From Paenibacillus profundus (GTDB lineage Bacteria; Bacillota; Bacilli; Paenibacillales; Paenibacillaceae): a DNA stretch of 64,000 bases. Below are positions 55,146 through 63,918 of the stretch, piece after piece; positions within the stretch are counted from its first letter, which is position 1; each line of letters begins with the position of its first letter. A program made the position numbers and the translations under genes. Under the pieces are notes generated by a model. It made no database searches and was not told the DNA's origin. It saw only the letters and a program-made list of their open reading frames with translations. The stretch is taken from positions 203,905 to 267,904 of the forward strand of contig NZ_JAJNBZ010000006.1 of NCBI RefSeq assembly GCF_021369635.1, written 5' to 3'.

Positions 55146-57029
55146 TTATATTTTTTTCACGTTTTCTTCTCCAAACCATTTTTTCGCTTGGCTAACAATA
55201 GTTTCATCAGGATCATGAAAGAATAAGACTAAGTTATCCTTAGCTCTCGTGCAACACACGTAAAATATTTTTTTGGTTCTATTATACACCGATTCTTTAT
55301 CTGACCTATCACTAAATAAGTACTCGAAATTGAAATTATTCCACTTGCCATTATCTAATATTACTAATACATTCTCAAACTCAGCACCCTTAATTTTGTG
55401 CTGTGTAGAAAATGGCGTATATCCTTCTAAATAATAAAATAAATTTTGAAATTCGCTATATTTCACTTCCTTAACTCTTCTAAATACATAGTCATTCTCT
55501 TGAATAAACCTATTGTATTTGTCATCTTTTCTACAAATTAGTTTAGAATCGGAATAGTCAATAACTTCCTCAATTGTTTTATTCGAAAAATTATCAATTT
55601 CTGAAATGATTGCATTGATTTCTTTCTTCTTTCCTATTGAAGTTATAGAATACTCTGTTTTACGAATAAACTCATTGTATTTTTTTTCTTTGTATAGATG
55701 AACAATAGACTGAATTTTAAAAAGATGCTTGATTAAAGGATCTCTTTTTGATCCGTTTTTACTTTCATCTTCTTCATCTTGTTTTTTATCGTCAATTAAC
55801 GCCTCTTTGTTCAAGAAAATATTCTTAACGTCTGAATAAGGCTTATCTTTTAATAGATTATAAAGTGCATTTAACTCTAAATCCTGAGTTATAAGATCTT
55901 TTCTCAACTGTTTTCTAGTTTTTAGTGCCACAAAATCTACTATCTGACCAAATGACTTGCTCTCATCAATTACAATGTTATCTTTCTTGATTTTGGCTCT
56001 AATATCATTTTTCAAACGAATTATAGGATCCTTATCATAAATATTCATCAAACTAGGAAATCCTGCTTTATCTGCTATTAGGTTGTGTGTTAGATATAAT
56101 TCTTTTGTTTGCTTCGAATCTTTAAAATTCCACCCAGTAAAATATTCCGTCTGTTTTATTTCCTCTAAGTTTGCATTTTCAGAGTATAGAAATTTTATAT
56201 TACCCTGCTTAACTACTCCATTTACCATATTTGGAGCTTTCGGATCCATGGATGGTTCCTGTACCAAGTCATCAAATCTAAATTTATTGGCTAATTTTAT
56301 CACTAATTCAGGATTTCTCCTATTTTGTTTCTTTTGGATTTCAGTGATCAAACCATTTTCAATATACGTCTTCAAATCTCCAATACCATCGTCATAAATA
56401 GATTGCATTGAATCTCCAAAAAAACCAATTATATTTTCCTTCTTACTTTTTACTAAATGCTCCAGGAATATTTCTACAACTAAAGGACTTGTATCTTGGT
56501 ACTCATCAATAAAAATAAACTGGTATTTATCTTTTAAAATGTCGCACAGTAATGAATGATTCTTAAACATCACATTTGCTAAAACAAGTACTTCGTCATG
56601 AGAAACAATTCCTTCTTTTATACGATTGTACTCTTTATACTGAATTCCATCCTCTAAATCATCAAAATATGTCATGTCAACTATACCATCAGGACTTACT
56701 ATATTTGATTTCTCATCATTTATGAGACCAATTAGCTCTTTTTTTAAATCACGTTGATAGTTTTTAATATTATCCCATAAAAAATCATGAATAGTAGATA
56801 CTCGTAAATTGGGATGGTTCACTCTTTCTTCAATTTCTTTCACTGCTGCATTCGTATAAGTTACACAAGAAACTTTAGCTATTGGATTATCATTAAGTGC
56901 TTTCCGTATAAATTGAACTAAGGAATAAGTTTTTCCTGAACCAGCTCCACCACTTAAAAGGAAATTTTTCTTATTATTAATACATTGAAATATTTCTCTA
57001 ACTTCAATTTCTAATTGTTCTTCAGCCAT
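55146..57029 (-). CDS. UvrD/Rep-like helicase (GajB-like), defence partner of the OLD nuclease
   Basis: 627 residues from the ATG at 57029 (GAAGGA upstream; an in-frame ATG at 57065 lacks a site). Superfamily 1A helicase: motif I FLLSGGAGSGKTYSLVQFIR, Ia VSCVTYTNAAVKEIEERV, II FIFIDEYQDTSPL, III IIGFFGDSMQSIY, V STQHKIKGAEFENVLVI, VI KKIFYVCCTRAKDNLVLFF. A charged insertion (DDKKQDEEDESKNGSKRD) lies in the 2B-like region. Classical GajB is nearer 500 residues. The start lies 19 bases inside the end of the OLD gene, so the pair is co-translated. Codon use is strongly AT-biased. Confidence 0.85.
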   Translation of the reverse strand: MAEEQLEIEVREIFQCINNKKNFLLSGGAGSGKTYSLVQFIRKALNDNPIAKVSCVTYTNAAVKEIEERVNHPNLRVSTIHDFLWDNIKNYQRDLKKELIGLINDEKSNIVSPDGIVDMTYFDDLEDGIQYKEYNRIKEGIVSHDEVLVLANVMFKNHSLLCDILKDKYQFIFIDEYQDTSPLVVEIFLEHLVKSKKENIIGFFGDSMQSIYDDGIGDLKTYIENGLITEIQKKQNRRNPELVIKLANKFRFDDLVQEPSMDPKAPNMVNGVVKQGNIKFLYSENANLEEIKQTEYFTGWNFKDSKQTKELYLTHNLIADKAGFPSLMNIYDKDPIIRLKNDIRAKIKKDNIVIDESKSFGQIVDFVALKTRKQLRKDLITQDLELNALYNLLKDKPYSDVKNIFLNKEALIDDKKQDEEDESKNGSKRDPLIKHLFKIQSIVHLYKEKKYNEFIRKTEYSITSIGKKKEINAIISEIDNFSNKTIEEVIDYSDSKLICRKDDKYNRFIQENDYVFRRVKEVKYSEFQNLFYYLEGYTPFSTQHKIKGAEFENVLVILDNGKWNNFNFEYLFSDRSDKESVYNRTKKIFYVCCTRAKDNLVLFFHDPDETIVSQAKKWFGEENVKKI

Positions 57030-59179
57030 AGTAATCCTTCCTTTATGTATAATGGAATCTCCCAATTAGAAAACTCTAAGCCATTTTCTTCTTTACTATT
57101 GAGCAAAATCTCCATTGCAAAATTGGGTTTTTTGCCTACACAATTTTCAGCCAAAAAATAAGAGTCTTTATCTTCTTCTTCAAAGTGCTTTATCTTCTTC
57201 AAACTTTTAAAGTGTTCTTTATTGTCGATAATAAACTGCCTGTTTAAATGAAAGAAAGAATCTTCAAAGCTTCTGGCACAGTATTCTTTTCCATTTGAAT
57301 CTTTGTCACTTATTTGATATATCACCAACATATTTCCATTTTCATCTGGCACCCACTGTTTTAGTTCGGCATCTTTACGGAGAATTTTATCAGTCTTATT
57401 TAAACTCAAATAGAAATCAAGATCATTTGTTTGGCTTGGAACAAACTTTTCTAACTCTGTAGTAACAGCCGTTTCCTTATTTGCATATTCTTTATAATAA
57501 TCATAAGAAGCAGCGAAAAAGTACTTCAAAGAAGAATTTGTTGTTGTGTTTGCTTCTTTAACTCTACATTTAGCTATCTCTTCTTTTCTTTTTCCATTAC
57601 CATCTACTTTTTTAACCGAATCAATATCAGTAATTATTATAGATTTCAACCCTATAAAGTTAATAAACTTTTCGAATACTTGCGAGTAAGCTCCAACCTC
57701 CACAATGGAAATATTCTGAGAAAGCAGAGGGTTATCCTTATATTCCTGGTCTATTTTTTTCATCATTGCTGGTAACAAAATCCTTTCTGTGTCACCTTCA
57801 ATGAATATTGCCTTATCTGCAAAGAATAATTCAGCACGATACAATGTCAAATATTGTTTCAAAAACTTAAAATATTTTTCTTCATCCTCTCCATATTCTT
57901 TTTGGAGATCTTTTAAATTTTTAGAACTCACCTGATTATTACTTGATTTATAAAAATACTTTATATCATTGAAATCACTTTCCGATGTTATATGACTTGA
58001 ATGAGTAGTGATCGCTGTTTGTAAATTGAAGGATTTCCCACCTCCCGCTATACTAGCCTCCCTTAAAATTTCTTTAATATTCTTTATAAATACATACTGC
58101 ATTTGAGGGTGAGTATGAGCTTCTGGCTCTTCAATAAAGAGTAAATTAATATCAGCCGGTGCTTCATTTTCTTTTGACTCCATTCTGAACTCACTTAGTA
58201 GTATTTCAATCTCAAATATTATAGCTATCAAATTTAAGTAACCCAGCCCATTATAATTTTCTGGCAAGGAATGTTCAGCGTTATGATCATACATGACGGT
58301 TGTATTACCTTTTAAAAGCTCTCTATGTTGCAAAGCAGAAGCAATTTTTATTACTGATTCCCCTTCTTTTATCCCACCGAATTTTTTAACTTTACCAATT
58401 ACGTCTGCAAATAATCCCTCATAAATTTTATCCAAATGAGCATCAGTGTCACTTAAAGTATCTTTGAAATCTTGAATTTTTTCAGATTTATTCTCTTTGT
58501 CGTCTTTCTTCTCATAATATTTCGAAGATAAAACTGATAAAGTTCTATCCGAATCGTTATTGGTAACATTTCTTTTGGCACTGATCAACTTAAAATTAAT
58601 TATTTTTTCAAGAAGTACATTTTCCTTCCCTAAATCAATAAATTCATTATCACATTCAGCCGAAGTATTACGATCATATCTTAAGGCTTTCTTAAATATT
58701 TTAAAGTATTTCTTGTGGTTATCTTTTAAAAATTCAGTAATAGTTTTATTGGAATATTTTTTATAATCAGATCTTATTTTTAATAGATCCTCTTTTAGTA
58801 AGACATACTCAAATCTAATGACAACAGTATTATTTTTAGGATCAAGATCCATCATTAACTTGCTGATATTTGCTAAGTTATCGGACTCATCGTATTCAAT
58901 AAAAATAGTTAGTGATATTCCGATATTTAAGTCTTCAACTACATCACTCGTTTCATTTTCAACTAATTTTTGAATTTCTTTTTGGAAATCTATATTAAAA
59001 TCATCATACGAAAATGCATTTGTAGCTGCTCTCTTTCCAATAAATTTATCCAGAATTGAAAGCAAGGAAGTTTTACCACTATTATTTTTACCTATAATTA
59101 CTGACAATTCTCTCTCTAAATCGAGTTCGAATTTCTTAAGTAGCCTATAATTGTTTACCTTTATCCTACTAATTTTCAT
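57011..59179 (-). CDS. OLD-family ATP-dependent endonuclease (GajA-like)
   Basis: 722 residues. ABC-type ATPase: Walker A VIIGKNNSGKTSLLSIL (residues 28-44), a long coiled insertion (about 100-260), signature-like ENYNGLGYLNLIAI, Walker B INLLFIEEPEAHTHPQMQ, and the switch His region TAITTHSSHITSE. C-terminal TOPRIM domain: KAIFIEGDTERILLPAMM (catalytic Glu), GAYSQVFEKFINFIGLKS, ITDIDS (metal Asp), then a C-terminal region of about 200 residues. With the helicase it matches the two-gene plan of Gabija / class 2 OLD systems, which degrade phage DNA when nucleotides are depleted. GajA is usually near 580 residues, so this is a larger variant. Confidence 0.85.
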   Translation of the reverse strand: MKISRIKVNNYRLLKKFELDLERELSVIIGKNNSGKTSLLSILDKFIGKRAATNAFSYDDFNIDFQKEIQKLVENETSDVVEDLNIGISLTIFIEYDESDNLANISKLMMDLDPKNNTVVIRFEYVLLKEDLLKIRSDYKKYSNKTITEFLKDNHKKYFKIFKKALRYDRNTSAECDNEFIDLGKENVLLEKIINFKLISAKRNVTNNDSDRTLSVLSSKYYEKKDDKENKSEKIQDFKDTLSDTDAHLDKIYEGLFADVIGKVKKFGGIKEGESVIKIASALQHRELLKGNTTVMYDHNAEHSLPENYNGLGYLNLIAIIFEIEILLSEFRMESKENEAPADINLLFIEEPEAHTHPQMQYVFIKNIKEILREASIAGGGKSFNLQTAITTHSSHITSESDFNDIKYFYKSSNNQVSSKNLKDLQKEYGEDEEKYFKFLKQYLTLYRAELFFADKAIFIEGDTERILLPAMMKKIDQEYKDNPLLSQNISIVEVGAYSQVFEKFINFIGLKSIIITDIDSVKKVDGNGKRKEEIAKCRVKEANTTTNSSLKYFFAASYDYYKEYANKETAVTTELEKFVPSQTNDLDFYLSLNKTDKILRKDAELKQWVPDENGNMLVIYQISDKDSNGKEYCARSFEDSFFHLNRQFIIDNKEHFKSLKKIKHFEEEDKDSYFLAENCVGKKPNFAMEILLNSKEENGLEFSNWEIPLYIKEGLLWLKNN

Positions 59180-59301
59180 AGTTTCAACTCCAATTCATTG
59201 TAATTAGCGCTTTTTAGTATTCTGCATTCAGGAAGACTATTGAAAAGGTTTAAAATATTTGACAAATCAGGTGACCTTGATAAAAACGGAATGCCGATAT
59301 G
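59176..59301 (-). pseudogene. Short frame coupled to the OLD gene, probably a gene 3' end
   Basis: A 41-codon open stretch (HIGIPFLSRSPDLSNILNLF, NSLPECRILKSANYNELELK) ends in ATGA overlap with the OLD gene start. It has no ATG; an internal TTG is possible. Such overlap suggests that a third gene once preceded the OLD gene and was cut off by a deletion. Not recognised. Confidence 0.4.
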
Positions 59302-59498
59302 TCACTTAACCCAAATTCTTAAATCGTATAGGATTATTACATAAAATTAGTCAATCTTTCCTAATACATTTTGATTAATACAATCTTTAGAACTATAATT
59401 CGACGCATTCCTCCATTTTCCTTTTTTGGATACTAGCTAATTAGATGTGTGACCACGAAGGTTTTTCAACCATTTTAAAAGCCCACAAAGAATTAAAA

Positions 59499-59520
59499 AG
59501 CACCGGAAAATCCCGGTGCT
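59499..59520 (-). terminator. Terminator following the tRNA/tmRNA-like 3' end
   Basis: agcaccggg-atttt-ccggtgct with T-tract on the minus strand, in the position expected after a tRNA or tmRNA gene. Confidence 0.75.
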
Positions 59521-59531
59521 ACAAGGTTATA

Positions 59532-59567
59532 TGGTGGAGCCAAGGGAGATCGAACCCCTAATCTCAT
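59532..59567 (-). other. Displaced 3' end of a tRNA or tmRNA gene (attachment site)
   Basis: The minus strand reads aggggttcgatctccct, a T arm with loop TTCGATC, followed by tggctccacca, an acceptor 3' strand with CCA. The 5' half of a tRNA is not next to it. Integrases of the tyrosine family often use such 3' ends, so this is a likely attachment site. Whether it comes from ssrA or a tRNA is not clear. Confidence 0.65.
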
Positions 59568-59715
59568 CGCTGCCAATGGAGAGATGGGGTTTTGTACGTT
59601 AAGGAATAGTCGGGGGAAAGCCTCGGGGGACAAGGTTTTTTTGAGTTTTACTATTCTACACTTGAGCAAACCGAAGCATTCAAAATTAAAGAAGTGAGAC
59701 CAAAATGTGACCAGT
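59548..59715. repeat. Island end module, copy 2
   Basis: Partner of 54915-55080; directly abuts the tRNA-like 3' end at 59532-59567. Confidence 0.6.
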
Positions 59716-59770
59716 GATTGAGAACTCAATGTCGCCTATTGATAACAGGAGGTCTATTTGCTAACATTCT

Positions 59771-59965
59771 TTATTTTAACTCAGTGTTAATGGAACGTTT
59801 AACATCCATTTGAGCAGGAGATTTATATACCTCCAGCCTTGATTCATCAAAAAAATTCTCCATGATTATTATCTATCCAAGCATTAATAAACAACTCTCA
59901 ATAAAGGTTCTATTTTTGTTATTCGGCAAATCTGATTGCCATGAAAAGAATACAATGTATTGCAT
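59771..59965 (-). pseudogene. Remnant of a TIR-like effector gene
   Basis: Starts at 59965 with MQYIVFFSWQSDLPNNKNRT and FIESCL, which matches the opening of TIR-like / nucleotide-hydrolase-like domains (VFFSWQSDLPN..NR.FI) found in bacterial defence proteins. It stops at 59873. A second short frame (MENFFDESRLEVYKSPAQM, then DVKRSINTELK) ends at 59771 and may be the old 3' end. The middle of the gene is deleted. Confidence 0.55.
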
Positions 59966-60027
59966 TTTCCAGTAATCAACCCTTAATTTAAAGTGACATT
60001 AACCGAGTTTGAGGTTATGAAGAAATA

Positions 60028-61101
60028 TTACAGTTCAAATAGATCAAATATGGGGGCTTCTAATCGATTATAAGTAAGCCCACTTAGCTCAGATATTTCC
60101 GACATTCCCCAAATAAGAGATCCAAATTCATCTTTCTTATACTGATCCCATTTATCCCAAGAGTCTGGGTTTAATGTAATATTCTCACTGATGATTGGGA
60201 GTGTGTTATTGATATAGTTTTTTCTTTGCTGTATATTCAATTCTTCGAGTTGCTGGCGATACTCTTTGAAAAGATCATCATTACTTTTAAGCCAAGAAAC
60301 GATACAATACGTTTTGTTTTCCTCGGAAAAGACTGATATAAAAATGTGTTTTGCCAGTGTTTCTACATCTAAAAGATTTTGAATTTTCTTACCTTTGAGA
60401 TCAGTACTTGGTGCTTCAAACCCTGTAGCTGCAAAATTAATAGTTATTGGAAATTCCCATACAACGCTGGATAAAACGTCATACTTACCAGTAAGTAATG
60501 CATCATCAAATATTTGTTTTACTGGTTGAAAATCATCAACTGCCATATGCATTCCACCAAATGGGTCATCATCCATAGACATTTCCATTAATGATGGCTT
60601 CCTTTTAAATATATTCTTCTGAAAATTAATAACTTCTTGCTTCTTATGATATTCAACTGCAAAACATCGATATGTATATAAGAAAATATGTAAATCACTT
60701 TTATCGAAAACGCCATCTTCAATTGGTTGAAATATAGATTTATCGTGATGGCCGCAAAAACCAGTAAATACTGTCGCTTCTTTACGTCCCCATTTTGTAA
60801 CAGGAGCAAATGGATTATCTGCTTTGGGACAGGGCATATAAACATTACCATTGCTTGATATACGCTTAAGTAATTTATTGTTTTGTAAAGAATGAGCACC
60901 AATTATTTTTTCAGAGCAAGATGCGTTATCTGGATGCAAGCACTGTTTTATTCTAGACTCTTTTTTTAGAGTTTTATAGTTATTTAGAAAATTAATTGGA
61001 TTAGAAAATTCCTCATCGTCGTTTTTGCCCAAGCAACAAATCTTATATTTTTTTCCACTACCACATGGGCATTGGTCATTTCGGCCTATCTTTTTATTCA
61101 A
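60028..61101 (-). CDS. SEC-C motif protein with a second Cys/His cluster
   Basis: 357 residues from a TTG (TAGGAGCG upstream). N-terminal SEC-C zinc motif [19 protein letters not shown] (residues 5-23). A second possible zinc or HNH-like region follows: [49 protein letters not shown] (residues 55-125). The remainder is mixed alpha/beta with no recognised motif. Proteins with the AHSLQNN...FCGHHD pattern recur in bacterial genomes, often near mobile genes; their activity is unknown. AT-rich, within the island. Confidence 0.7.
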   Translation of the reverse strand: MNKKIGRNDQCPCGSGKKYKICCLGKNDDEEFSNPINFLNNYKTLKKESRIKQCLHPDNASCSEKIIGAHSLQNNKLLKRISSNGNVYMPCPKADNPFAPVTKWGRKEATVFTGFCGHHDKSIFQPIEDGVFDKSDLHIFLYTYRCFAVEYHKKQEVINFQKNIFKRKPSLMEMSMDDDPFGGMHMAVDDFQPVKQIFDDALLTGKYDVLSSVVWEFPITINFAATGFEAPSTDLKGKKIQNLLDVETLAKHIFISVFSEENKTYCIVSWLKSNDDLFKEYRQQLEELNIQQRKNYINNTLPIISENITLNPDSWDKWDQYKKDEFGSLIWGMSEISELSGLTYNRLEAPIFDLFEL

Positions 61102-61255
61102 TCAAATCGCTCCTACCATTTTTTCATCATAGCAATAACGTTAATGTTAAAACCCTAAATAGTCTAAAGATACCTTCTAATATAGACAGTACATTCGAGC
61201 GACTAATGTCACATCTAACTTATTGTTTCGAACTATTCACATCAATGTAAAAGAA

Positions 61256-61509
61256 GTTGTTGGCTCACAGGGACAGGACAGATCCTGCAGTTGCGCTGAC
61301 CACCATAGCCCACAACGTCTCAAGCAATGCCGACAAAAAGAGTTTAGTACTCATACGCATCCCCTCCTTGTTGTTTGGAACAGACATCAACATTATGCTG
61401 AAGAATCTGATCAGAGTTAATCCTGCAATTATAGACAAGGCAACGAGGTCCGCACATATCATGGATAACTGTCCTGTATAGAGGCATCCTGCCCCTGTCA
61501 GCCAACAAC
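61256..61509. mobile_element. MITE-like element with long terminal inverted repeats
   Basis: 254 bases bounded by gttgttggctcacagggaca at the left and the inverse of gttgttggctgacaggggca at the right (about 24 bases with 2-3 mismatches). The 4-base repeat agaa flanks both sides (61252-61255, 61510-61513). No transposase is encoded. Confidence 0.65.
61265..61354 (-). CDS. Possible 29-residue hydrophobic peptide inside the MITE-like element
   Basis: MSTKLFLSALLETLWAMVVS then ATAGSVLSL: one membrane-spanning segment. The ribosome site AAGGAGGGG lies six bases upstream, unusually good for chance. It resembles small membrane peptides or type I toxins in size and character only. The 3' end of the frame lies in the terminal repeat of the element. 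Confidence 0.35.
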   Translation of the reverse strand: MSTKLFLSALLETLWAMVVSATAGSVLSL

Positions 61510-61738
61510 AGAAATTTAGAAACTATCTCCATGCCATTGACTGTTTCATTAATATCCCTCTACGTGTGAGCATACATCATTTTCCAATAATCGACAATAG
61601 TGCGAATTGAAAACTATGGTATATTTTGGGGTGCACATGCTTCGGTTCAGCAAGTAAATTGACATTTCACACCTAAATCGAGCTTTTGGCCTTATAGTAT
61701 AGGTAAGGGTATGCTTATCATATTAGTCCGATCCTAAT

Positions 61739-63388
61739 CTACATACGATCTTTCGTCCTTAATATTTCATCAAATGTTTTGTAAATAACTTGTTCTTGTT
61801 TTTCTAATTCTTTGCCGAAATAGTTCGGTCTTGCAGTAACAACTATTGTCTCAATTAAATATTCATAAAGTGGTAGTTCCCAAGCTGTTATTAAGGTGTC
61901 AGTGTTTTCTTTAATCCATTGAGATCGTTTTTTTATCTTCGTTATATCCTCAAAAATTTTCTTATCCTTTTTTAAAATCTCTATAAAACCAGTTGAGGGT
62001 TTATAGTATTTAATTTCGATATTAAATATTTTCTTGTTTATTATGTCTACCACGATGACGTCAACATCACCTAAATCTTGGTTATGAACATCCACTATTC
62101 TTTTCCTTACACCATTTCCTTGAATAATTTTTATATTAATATTTGGTATTCCGTTATGAATTTTTGGGACATAGTAATCATTTATTTTATCAAAGTGATA
62201 TGCAATCTTATAAGCCATTAATGATGCAATTTTTTCTTGCGCTTTTTTAAACGGAGTAGTTGCCCTTTCACCAAAAATATCCTGAATGTAATGGTCAGTA
62301 ACTGATAAATTATCAAAAATACTGATGCTATTTCCAGAATCTAATACTCCAAACGCTATTAAATTTTCATATTCAAATAAAAACTTGTAATCCATATACG
62401 GGTCTAATAATTCTATTAGGGGATTTCCCTTTCTATATGTGGGTATATAAGTTATATTTTTTCGTATATTCTCAATTATTTCTTTATCAACTTCAATTGA
62501 CGATAGTTGTTCAATAAATACAAAGCAAACCTTCATTGCCATTCCTTGAATTCTAGATGTGAATTCTAGTATTTGTCCGTTCTTCTCAGCTACTCTAATA
62601 CATTTATCTCTGAATTTTTTTAGATCAAGCGTAGAAAAACCAAATAATTTATGTAACTCTCCGTTTACTTCTTTTTTTATTTGAGATGTGGTCATTTTTC
62701 GATTCTGTAAATAGTAGTTAATCTGCTCGTCATCAAATTCTATTTCTTCAGGCTTGAGCAATTCTTTGACTTCATAATAACTATGGAACCAATCCAACTT
62801 TTCATTTTCAATCCTTGTCTTTATCATATCCGATAAGTTATTATCCCATCCGAAAACTTTAGAATGAAATACGTTACTCACTATTTTCCCTAGTTCTTCT
62901 GTCAAAATCAAAATACTTACAAAATCATTCTCGTACATTATTGAGTCAATACCAAATAACTCTTCGTTAAACGACTCAACTAAATTTGTTAGAATATGAC
63001 CTATTGATCTTAAATGTGAGGATGCCCAAATGTTATCTTCGAAAATATTCCAAGTCGCTGCTTCTCTTAATGTTGCAACCATAAAAAGAAGGTCTTCCTT
63101 TGGGTATCCCTTAACTAAGTTTTTAATTTGACTTATTATATATTCACCCATAGATATTGCACCTTCTCTAGGTGTAATACTATCTTGATATTGTACAATA
63201 AACGGATCGTAGATATCCCTGTGTAAGTTATGAAAGTATGTTTCCTGATTATTTTCAACATCTGAATACGCAATAAACATTATTCGCAGGGTATGCTTTA
63301 AATAAAAAAAGAACATGCATTGAGGACAATCAGCAACAATTTCTTCACTTAAAAGATCAATTTCTTTTGAGCAAAATGGACATTTCAT
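61739..63388 (-). CDS. Large protein with zinc ribbon and PD-(D/E)XK-like nuclease motif, unknown
   Basis: 549 residues after a good ribosome site (GAAGGGAA). The N-terminus is a zinc ribbon: MKCPFCSKEIDLLSEEIVAD and CPQC. The central 350 residues are helical and unrecognised (for example FMVATLREAATWNIFEDNIW, HSYYEVKELLKPEEIEFDDE). Near residues 440-465 the order DLGDVDVIVVD ... IFNIEIKYYK gives the D and E-x-K residues of a PD-(D/E)XK nuclease, followed by an amphipathic helix. Strongly AT-biased. A stand-alone restriction or abortive-infection effector is my inference from domains and context. Confidence 0.65.
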   Translation of the reverse strand: MKCPFCSKEIDLLSEEIVADCPQCMFFFYLKHTLRIMFIAYSDVENNQETYFHNLHRDIYDPFIVQYQDSITPREGAISMGEYIISQIKNLVKGYPKEDLLFMVATLREAATWNIFEDNIWASSHLRSIGHILTNLVESFNEELFGIDSIMYENDFVSILILTEELGKIVSNVFHSKVFGWDNNLSDMIKTRIENEKLDWFHSYYEVKELLKPEEIEFDDEQINYYLQNRKMTTSQIKKEVNGELHKLFGFSTLDLKKFRDKCIRVAEKNGQILEFTSRIQGMAMKVCFVFIEQLSSIEVDKEIIENIRKNITYIPTYRKGNPLIELLDPYMDYKFLFEYENLIAFGVLDSGNSISIFDNLSVTDHYIQDIFGERATTPFKKAQEKIASLMAYKIAYHFDKINDYYVPKIHNGIPNINIKIIQGNGVRKRIVDVHNQDLGDVDVIVVDIINKKIFNIEIKYYKPSTGFIEILKKDKKIFEDITKIKKRSQWIKENTDTLITAWELPLYEYLIETIVVTARPNYFGKELEKQEQVIYKTFDEILRTKDRM

Positions 63389-63845
63389 TCCGAATTCCCT
63401 TCCCCTTCAAATTTCACAATCTATCTTAGGCACATTTCATAGGAGCTTGTATTTTAGATTCAGTATACACGTATAGCAATGTCGTCTACATACTTACAAG
63501 TCATTTTTAGGATTGGTTTTACCAAAATAACTCGCCGCACGTCTATAAACATCTAATACAAACATTACTTCTTACACTAAACTTTACATCAGTAAGTATT
63601 CCAAGATTGTTAAAATATGACTTTGTCTAATTATCTGGGATTCTGGTGTATTCAGCCCGATTTAGGTTAATCTAATCACCACGAGTATTTTTGTTAAAAA
63701 TTTGACCGATAATATACGATTATTTAATCCTATACTTTCTTTCGACAATTTCCGGCGTTTTCCTTTTTAACCACCCACAATACGTGGCGGAACTATTTCG
63801 CATAAAGATTAAAATCATTTCTATATTATATCCTTGATACCTATG
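63389..63845. other. AT-rich intergenic region at the right island end
   Basis: Upstream DNA of the 549-residue protein; no gene recognised. Confidence 0.4.
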
Positions 63846-63918
63846 TATAATAGGTAGCCCTCGCGAGAAGCAATCATGCATACAGGCCGGACACGATAAG
63901 ACGTGTCCGGCTCTTTTT
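63846..63918 (+). ncRNA. Possible short transcript ending in a strong terminator
   Basis: A TATAAT box at 63846-63851 is followed about 35 bases later by gccggacac-gataaga-cgtgtccggc and a T-run (63886-63918). No ORF lies between. It could be a small RNA or just the terminator of a gene beyond the region. The -35 element is poor. Confidence 0.3.

Noticed and set aside
59493..59729. 78-codon minus-strand frame
   Set aside because: Covers the tRNA-like 3' end, its terminator and the island end module; coding is by chance.
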